A stretch of 43,682 nucleotides of DNA, from contig JAEWVC010000016.1 in assembly GCA_023459275.1 (NCBI GenBank), positions 1 through 43,682 of the forward strand, in the 5' to 3' direction. The notes beneath the pieces were generated by a model that worked only from the letters and a program-made list of their open reading frames with translations, was not told where the DNA came from and searched no databases. The position numbers and the translations under genes were made by a program. Each line of letters opens with the position of its first letter. The stretch's first letter is position 1. Positions 38,570 to 43,682 of this stretch are shown piece after piece. This DNA comes from Bacillota bacterium. Lineage in GTDB: Bacteria > Bacillota > Clostridia > Christensenellales > Aristaeellaceae.

Positions 38570-40834
38570 ATGGACGCAAAGCAACTGGTTTCCCAAATGA
38601 CGCTTGAAGAAAAGGCGTCTCTCCTTTCGGGGAAAGGATTTTGGCATATCAAAGGCGTGGAGCGGCTTGGACTTCCCTCCGTAATGGTTTCCGACGGCCC
38701 CCACGGGCTGCGCAAGCAAGCTGCCGCCGGCGACCATCTGGGCCTGAACGAGAGCGTTGCCGCCGTATGCTTTCCCAGTGCCGCGGGGCTTGCCTCCTCT
38801 TTTGACAGGGAGCTTATGCAAACGCTGGGCGAGGCATTGGGCGAGGAATGTCAGGCGGAGGATGTGGCCATCTTGCTTGGACCGGCGGTGAACATCAAGC
38901 GTTCGCCCCTGTGCGGCCGCAATTTTGAGTATTTTTCCGAAGACCCCTGTCTGACAGGGGAACTGGCCGCTTCCTACATCAAAGGCGTACAGTCCAAGCA
39001 TGTGGGTGTCAGCCTGAAGCATTACGCCGTCAACAATCAGGAGCACAGGCGCATGAGCGTCAACGCCGTGGTGGACGAGCGGACGCTGCGGGAGATCTAT
39101 CTGGCCGGCTTCGAAAAGGCGGTAAAACACGCTAAGCCCTATACGGTGATGTGCTCCTATAATAAGGTCAACGGCACCTACGCCAGCGAAAACAAAAAGC
39201 TGCTCACCGATATATTGCGCGAGGAATGGGGCTTTGATGGGTTTACCGTCACCGATTGGGGTGCCTGCAGCGACCATGTGGCGGGAGTTGCGGCGGGGAT
39301 GGACCTGGAGATGCCCTCCCTAAGCGATGCCAGCGACAGGCTGGTGGTCCAGGCGGTTAAAGAAGGCAAGCTTGACGAGTCCGCGGTGGACCGCGCCGCG
39401 GAACGGATCGTGGCCATCATTTTGCGGTACCTTGGGCACCGTGATCCTGCCGCCGTGTTTGACCGGGGTATCCACCACCACCTGGCGCGGCGCATCGCCA
39501 GGGAAAGCATGGTGCTGCTCAAGAATGAGGGGAATCTGCTGCCCATCCGCGGCAACAAAAAAATTGCCTTCATCGGCAAGTTTGCCAAGGAACCCAGGTT
39601 TCAGGGCGGCGGCAGTTCCCATATCAACGCCAGCGAAGTCACGTCCGCATGGCAGGCGGTACGCAGCGTCCACGGCGGTGTGGCCTACGCCCAAGGATAT
39701 GATACAAACGAGGATACGGTCCTGCCTGAGCTTGTAAGCGAGGCGGTGGAGGCAGCAAAGGCGGCGGACATGGCGGTGCTCTTTTTGGGGCTTCCGGACG
39801 CCTTCGAGTCGGAGGGGTATGACCGCGAGCACATGCGCCTGCCCAACTGCCAATTGGCGCTGCTTCAGGAAGTGCTCAAGGTCCAGCCCCGGGTGGCGGT
39901 GGTACTGCATAACGGCTCCCCCGTGGAAATGCCTTGGGCGGACCGCGTACCGGCCATCCTCGAATCGTACCTTGGCGGCCAGGCCGTGGGCGGTGCCGTG
40001 GTGGATCTGCTGTTTGGGGCGGCCAGCCCCTGCGGCAAACTGGCGGAAACCTTCCCGCTGCACTTGGAGGATAATCCCTCCTACTTGAACTTCCCCGGCG
40101 ACGGGGACACGGTGGAATACCGGGAAGGGATCTATGTGGGGTACCGCTACTATGAAAAAAAGAAAATGGATGTGCGTTTCCCCTTTGGCCACGGGCTGAG
40201 CTACACTTCCTTCGCGTATGCCAATCTCCGTTTAAGCGCGGAGCAAATCACGGAGGATGAAACGGTTGCCGTATCGGTGGACATCAGCAACACAGGCACC
40301 GTGGCGGGCAAGGAGATTGTGCAGCTGTACGTTTCCAGCGCCCATAAGGGCATCTCCCGGCCGGAGAAGGAACTGAAGGCTTTTGCCAAGGTGTTTTTGC
40401 AGCCGGGGGAAACCAAAACGGTGACCATGACCCTTGACCGCCGGGCTTTCGCCTACTATGAAACCGCGCTTCCCGGCTGGCATGTGGAAAACGGCGCGTA
40501 TGATCTGCTCATCGGCGCTTCCTCAAAGGACATCCGGGTAAAGGGCCGGCTGGAGATGGCCGGCTCCCCCGCCCTTCCCCACCGCTTCACAGCCGATTCC
40601 ACCTTGGGCGACGTTATGGATTCGCCCAGTGGGCAGGCGGTAGCAGAGCAGATTTTCAAAGGGATGCGTTCCTTTACCGAAGCTGCCGGCGACGGCTCCG
40701 CCGTTTCCGGTGATATGATGGCAGCCATGATGCGGGATATGCCGCTGCACGCCATCGCGTCCTTTGCGGGGGAGCAAATGAACAGGGATGTCCTCGCGGG
40801 CATGGTCCGTATGCTCAACGGCGAAGCGGACTAA
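38570..40834 (+). CDS. Glycoside hydrolase family 3 beta-glycosidase
   Basis: 754 residues from ATG 38570 (GAGAGG seven bases upstream); the frame opens at 38555. The GH3 (alpha/beta)8 barrel contains SDGPHGLRKQ, and the nucleophile Asp229 is in FTVTDWGACSDHV. The second alpha/beta domain carries the acid/base region (VLFLGLPDAFESEGYDREHM), followed by a fibronectin-III-like module (about 585-670) and a ~75-residue helical tail. There is no signal peptide, so it cleaves imported oligosaccharides. Beta-glucosidase is most likely, beta-xylosidase possible. The gene stands alone, with its own promoter; the LacI/TRAP genes nearby may supply its substrate or product. Confidence 0.92.
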   Translation: MDAKQLVSQMTLEEKASLLSGKGFWHIKGVERLGLPSVMVSDGPHGLRKQAAAGDHLGLNESVAAVCFPSAAGLASSFDRELMQTLGEALGEECQAEDVAILLGPAVNIKRSPLCGRNFEYFSEDPCLTGELAASYIKGVQSKHVGVSLKHYAVNNQEHRRMSVNAVVDERTLREIYLAGFEKAVKHAKPYTVMCSYNKVNGTYASENKKLLTDILREEWGFDGFTVTDWGACSDHVAGVAAGMDLEMPSLSDASDRLVVQAVKEGKLDESAVDRAAERIVAIILRYLGHRDPAAVFDRGIHHHLARRIARESMVLLKNEGNLLPIRGNKKIAFIGKFAKEPRFQGGGSSHINASEVTSAWQAVRSVHGGVAYAQGYDTNEDTVLPELVSEAVEAAKAADMAVLFLGLPDAFESEGYDREHMRLPNCQLALLQEVLKVQPRVAVVLHNGSPVEMPWADRVPAILESYLGGQAVGGAVVDLLFGAASPCGKLAETFPLHLEDNPSYLNFPGDGDTVEYREGIYVGYRYYEKKKMDVRFPFGHGLSYTSFAYANLRLSAEQITEDETVAVSVDISNTGTVAGKEIVQLYVSSAHKGISRPEKELKAFAKVFLQPGETKTVTMTLDRRAFAYYETALPGWHVENGAYDLLIGASSKDIRVKGRLEMAGSPALPHRFTADSTLGDVMDSPSGQAVAEQIFKGMRSFTEAAGDGSAVSGDMMAAMMRDMPLHAIASFAGEQMNRDVLAGMVRMLNGEAD

Positions 40835-40860
40835 CATCATAATTCCTTGAAAAGAGAAAA

Positions 40861-40895
40861 GCAGCCGCGGCGGAAAAAATCTCCGCCGCGGCTGC
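40861..40895 (-). terminator. Hairpin terminator between convergent genes
   Basis: GCAGCCGCGGCGGA (40861-40874) and its complement (40882-40895) form a 14-pair stem. On the minus strand TTTTCTCTTTTC follows, as expected for termination of the small gene at 41361-40909. On the + strand no T-run follows. Confidence 0.82.
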
Positions 40896-40908
40896 ATATG
40901 GTATATCC

Positions 40909-41361
40909 CTATGCTTCCTCCTGCCGGCCCGTTGGGATCACCTGTGAAAAGCGCATCTTCAGCGTGAAGCCCTCCCGGCAGACAATGGCACAATACAGCT
41001 TTTTCCCTTGTTCTTCAAAAGCCATCAAAAGCACCTCGGCGGCCCATTTTGATTTGGGCGGTTGCAGGTCGCCTTTCAGGCGCAAATCTTCCACCCCATA
41101 AAACAGGATGTTTTCCTTTTCCTCCTGTTTTTTCAGATGCAGGTTTAAAAGGGCGGATTCCCGGCCGCCCATATCGGCGCGCCAAACCTCAAAGCCGTCG
41201 ACCCACCAGCCCTTATAACCGTTGTTCTCGCCATAGCGGGCGGCAAAACCCCTGTTGAGCCGGCGCCGGATTTTCAGAAAATTCCGCTGATTCTCCGTCT
41301 CCGCGGCATCCGTCCAGCTTCCGTCATACAGGCGGCTCAAGATGATCTCCTTCAAATCCAC
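40909..41361 (-). CDS. Small protein of unknown function
   Basis: 150 residues from GTG 41361, with GGGGGAAGAGG just upstream. It is cytosolic and rich in Trp, Arg and Glu, with no recognisable motif; conserved-looking segments are NRGFAARYGENNGYKGWWVDGFEVW and LYCAIVCREGFTLKMRF. It has its own promoter and terminator and is convergent with the GH3 gene. I cannot name a function. Confidence 0.72.
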   Translation of the reverse strand: MDLKEIILSRLYDGSWTDAAETENQRNFLKIRRRLNRGFAARYGENNGYKGWWVDGFEVWRADMGGRESALLNLHLKKQEEKENILFYGVEDLRLKGDLQPPKSKWAAEVLLMAFEEQGKKLYCAIVCREGFTLKMRFSQVIPTGRQEEA

Positions 41362-41391
41362 TGCCTCTTCCCCCCTTCCCCTGCCGAATCG

Positions 41392-41420
41392 ATTGTAACA
41401 TCAATAAAATGAAGCGTCAA
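41392..41420 (-). promoter_or_regulatory. Predicted promoter of the small unknown gene
   Basis: Minus-strand TTGACG (41420-41415), 17 bases, TACAAT (41397-41392). The leader to GTG 41361 is about 24 bases, which supports that start. Confidence 0.78.
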
Positions 41421-41471
41421 CAGACATTTCCATAGACATAAAACGGATTTCATGAAAACCTCTTTTCCCTC

Positions 41472-41500
41472 TTGACAAAAAAGAACACCTCTTTTATAAT
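41472..41500 (+). promoter_or_regulatory. Perfect consensus promoter of the LacI-type gene
   Basis: TTGACA (41472-41477), 17 bases, TATAAT (41495-41500), both exact. A consensus promoter of this quality normally needs repression, in keeping with the palindrome just downstream. Confidence 0.88.
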
Positions 41501-41514
41501 CGGGTTATCAGAAA

Positions 41515-41528
41515 TGTAACTAGTTACA
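41515..41528. promoter_or_regulatory. 14-bp perfect palindrome, probable LacI-type autoregulatory operator
   Basis: TGTAACTAGTTACA is its own reverse complement and lies from about +8 to +21 of the LacI-type promoter, where a bound repressor would block elongation or initiation. Confidence 0.72.
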
Positions 41529-41587
41529 AACTTTTTTCAAAGCAATCAGCCGCTCTTTTTTGAAGTCATGCCGGAAGGGGGATTTCT

Positions 41588-42631
41588 GTGACGATCCACG
41601 ATATTTCCAAGCTGGCCAATGTGTCTGTGGCCACAGTATCCCGGGTGCTGAACGGAAACCCGAACGTGACGGAGAAGACGCGGGAAAAAGTGATGGCCGT
41701 AATCCGTGAGAAAAACTACACCCCCAATGCCTTTGCAAGAGGTTTGGGGCTGGATACCATGCGCACCGTCGGCATATTATGTGTGGACCCGGCTGACCCG
41801 GAGGCCTGTCCCTCGCTTCAGTTTGCCATAGGCTTCGTGCAGCGGGAACTGCGCAAGCAAAATTTTGACTCCCTTTTGTACTGTGTGGGTTATAACATGC
41901 TGGAGAAAGAGCGGTCCATCCAGGCAATGCTGGACAGGCGTGTGGACTCCATCATCATTATAGGCTCCTTTTTTATCGAGTCCAATGTAAAGAATAACCT
42001 GTGTATATTGCAGGCGGCGCAAACCACGCCCGTCTGGCTGATCAACGGCCGCCTGGACAACGTGCCCAATGTGTTCAGCTCCTGCTGCGACGATTTTGAC
42101 GGTGCTTACAATGCCACCAAGGCGCTGATCGCTTCCGGCAGCCGTGACTTGCTGATGCTTCACTACTCCAGCACCTATTCAGAACGCCAAAAAATAGAAG
42201 GGTACAAAAAGGCCCTTTCTGACAGCAACCTTCCTTTAAGAAACGAGTACATCCAGGAATGCGCCACCGATATCCGGGAGGTGGGCAAAAAAATTGCAGA
42301 CTTGGCGAATAATGGCCTTAAATTCGACGGTTTGTTCGCCACCGAGGATGAATTGGCGGTAGGTGCTTTGAAATATGCCGCATCAAGCGGCATCTCCGTG
42401 CCGGACTCCCTTCGTGTGGTCGGCTACTCCAACTCCAAGCTTGCGCTCTTTTCCACGCCGGAGCTTACCAGTGTCGATCAGAACATCGAGTCCCTGTGCG
42501 TCATGACCGTGGCGCTTTTGGTAAGCCATCTCATGGGCATGAAGACACCGGCAGTGGCCACTGTGAAGGCCGATATCGTTTACCGCAGGACGCTCCCCCT
42601 TCCGCAGCCGTCATTGACATCCGTCCAGTAG
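41588..42631 (+). CDS. LacI/GalR-family transcriptional regulator
   Basis: 347 residues from GTG 41588 with AAGGGGG upstream. The N-terminal HTH reads MTIHDISKLANVSVATVSRVLNG, then NPNVTEKTREKVMAVI with a hinge helix (NAFARGLGL). The sugar-binding core follows (DSIIIIGSFF, DFDGAYNATKALIASGSRDLL, GLFATEDELAVGALKYA, VVGYSNSKLALF). The TRAP binding protein starts 41 bases later, so the regulator likely controls uptake of that ligand and its own gene. Some LacI regulators of TRAP systems sense uronates or sugar acids. Confidence 0.93.
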   Translation: MTIHDISKLANVSVATVSRVLNGNPNVTEKTREKVMAVIREKNYTPNAFARGLGLDTMRTVGILCVDPADPEACPSLQFAIGFVQRELRKQNFDSLLYCVGYNMLEKERSIQAMLDRRVDSIIIIGSFFIESNVKNNLCILQAAQTTPVWLINGRLDNVPNVFSSCCDDFDGAYNATKALIASGSRDLLMLHYSSTYSERQKIEGYKKALSDSNLPLRNEYIQECATDIREVGKKIADLANNGLKFDGLFATEDELAVGALKYAASSGISVPDSLRVVGYSNSKLALFSTPELTSVDQNIESLCVMTVALLVSHLMGMKTPAVATVKADIVYRRTLPLPQPSLTSVQ

Positions 42632-42672
42632 CGGCGGATGTTGATAATAAAAAAAGGAAAAGGAGAATCCAC

Positions 42673-43647
42673 ATGAAGAAAATCGTCGCACTCACCCTGG
42701 CGCTGTTGATCGCGCTGTCTGCGGGGTCTTCCCTGGCGGCAGAATATCAATTGCGCACATCCACCAACCTGGCCGCCACCGGCACGGTAGGCCGCGGGCT
42801 GCAAAAATTTGTGGACCTGGTCAACGAAAAAGCTGCCGGCCGCATTGAAGCGGTCTGCAATTTTGGCAGTGAACTGGGCAGTCAGGCCGAGCAGGTGGAA
42901 ATGTGCCAGCTTGGTACGCTGGAAATGGTGGTTGCCGCTCCCGGTACCGGCCCGGGCGCCTGGGTGCCCGAACTGCTGCTCTTCGAGTTCCCGTACCTTT
43001 TCAAGGATAACGCCCAATACCGCCGTATGCTCAAGGGCATGGAGACGGAAGTCACCAAGCGCGTGGAGCCCTATGGATTCATTGCCATGGCGGGCCAGAG
43101 CCAGGGTGCGCGCCATATGCTGACAGTCAAGCCCGTGGAAAAGCTTTCTGACCTGCAGAACTTGAAAATGCGCGGCCCCAACGCCATGTATATCAGCATG
43201 TTCAACTCCCTTGGCGCGGCCGGCACCACCATGGACTGGAACGAGATCTACACCGCCCTCCAAAACAAGACCATCGATGGCATGGAAGCCTCCCCTTCCA
43301 TGATTCACTCCATGAAGTTTGAGGACAACGCGAAAAACCTGACCATTACCAACCACATCATCGCCTGCGTCTACTATTTCTTCAATGAGAAGTGGTTCAA
43401 TGCCCTGCCCGAAGACCTGCAAGCCATTGTGAAAGAATGCGCCGATGAAGCCGCCGCCTACCAGGCCGAGATCGACGACGTGGACCAGGGCGATGCTCTG
43501 GAAGCCATGAAGGCGGAAGGTGTGACGGTACACGAGCTCACCGACGCGGACAAGTGGGTGGAGGCCTGCGCGCCCATGCTGGCGGAATACCGCGCCAAGG
43601 GTGAAAACTGGTCCACCTTCATCGATGCCATGCTGGCCATTGAGTAG
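42673..43647 (+). CDS. dctP: TRAP transporter substrate-binding protein (DctP family)
   Basis: 324 residues from ATG 42673 with AAAGGAG upstream. A signal peptide (KKIVALTLALLIALSAGSSLAA) precedes a DctP fold. Diagnostic segments are GRGLQKFVDLVNEKAAGRIE, the Arg in LKMRGPNAMY, and DWNEIYTALQNKTIDGMEAS. The conserved Arg binds the carboxylate of organic or sugar acids. It lacks a Cys lipobox, so it is released or loosely held. The membrane subunits (DctQ, DctM) should follow beyond 43647; only 35 bases are visible, and none is coding. Confidence 0.93.
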   Translation: MKKIVALTLALLIALSAGSSLAAEYQLRTSTNLAATGTVGRGLQKFVDLVNEKAAGRIEAVCNFGSELGSQAEQVEMCQLGTLEMVVAAPGTGPGAWVPELLLFEFPYLFKDNAQYRRMLKGMETEVTKRVEPYGFIAMAGQSQGARHMLTVKPVEKLSDLQNLKMRGPNAMYISMFNSLGAAGTTMDWNEIYTALQNKTIDGMEASPSMIHSMKFEDNAKNLTITNHIIACVYYFFNEKWFNALPEDLQAIVKECADEAAAYQAEIDDVDQGDALEAMKAEGVTVHELTDADKWVEACAPMLAEYRAKGENWSTFIDAMLAIE

Positions 43648-43682
43648 CTTTCCTTTTGTCCGTTGCCCGCCCTGTTCCGGGC

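Overview
The window looks like a chromosomal stretch from a G+C-rich, Gram-positive member of the Clostridia, probably a gut-type endospore former. The support is strong AGGAGG-type ribosome sites, SpoVB-like and SpoIID/LytB-like proteins, a SulP transporter, YhgE-like/MMPL export genes, a class I cyclic-di-GMP riboswitch, and carbohydrate genes (GH65, GH3, TRAP, LacI). The sequence alone does not allow a genus. I see no rRNA, tRNA, CRISPR array, transposase or phage gene. Genes are dense; no gap exceeds about 260 bases. Most gaps contain a readable sigma-A-type promoter, a terminator or an operator-like palindrome.

Layout. 1-60 is a homopolymer run that looks like a contig edge. 109-2195 holds a lipid-linked oligosaccharide flippase and, convergent to it, a tRNA methyltransferase that ends an operon begun by a very large SpoIID/LytB protein with eleven SH3b repeats (2197-6444). 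Next come a glycerophosphodiesterase, a GH65 disaccharide phosphorylase, an ArsR/DUF2087 regulator operon with its own operator cluster, and a histidine phosphatase. 11448-14557 is an envelope-type module: a UBA-like membrane protein, an OmpR-type response regulator and its kinase. It is preceded by four 11-bp-phased half-sites that look like the regulator's binding site. 14578-18784 is a heterodimeric ABC exporter plus a C39-like peptidase. 18826-22684 holds a SulP permease, a cytosolic class-A-beta-lactamase-like hydrolase, an isochorismatase-type amidase and a GntR regulator. 22710-24890 is an A+T-richer secreted beta-helix protein. 24970-26863 is an SPFH/zinc-ribbon protein with an upstream partner that looks like a YesN response regulator lacking its DNA-binding domain.

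The most interesting region is 26938-36646. One polypeptide of about 1109 residues fuses an acyl-AMP ligase, an acyl carrier domain and an alpha-oxoamine synthase. It overlaps an upstream short-chain dehydrogenase gene that has no normal start codon. Together these four activities can be read as a compact route from a fatty acid and an amino acid to a 3-keto-amine and then an amino alcohol, that is, a sphingoid-like lipid base. A divergent asparagine synthetase-type amidotransferase and a TetR-controlled MMPL exporter with a YhgE-like partner lie next to it; whether they belong to the same pathway is inference.

The right end has a secreted basic-tailed protein under a class I c-di-GMP riboswitch, a GH3 beta-glucosidase, a small unknown protein, and a LacI regulator followed by a TRAP solute-binding protein whose membrane partners probably lie beyond the window.
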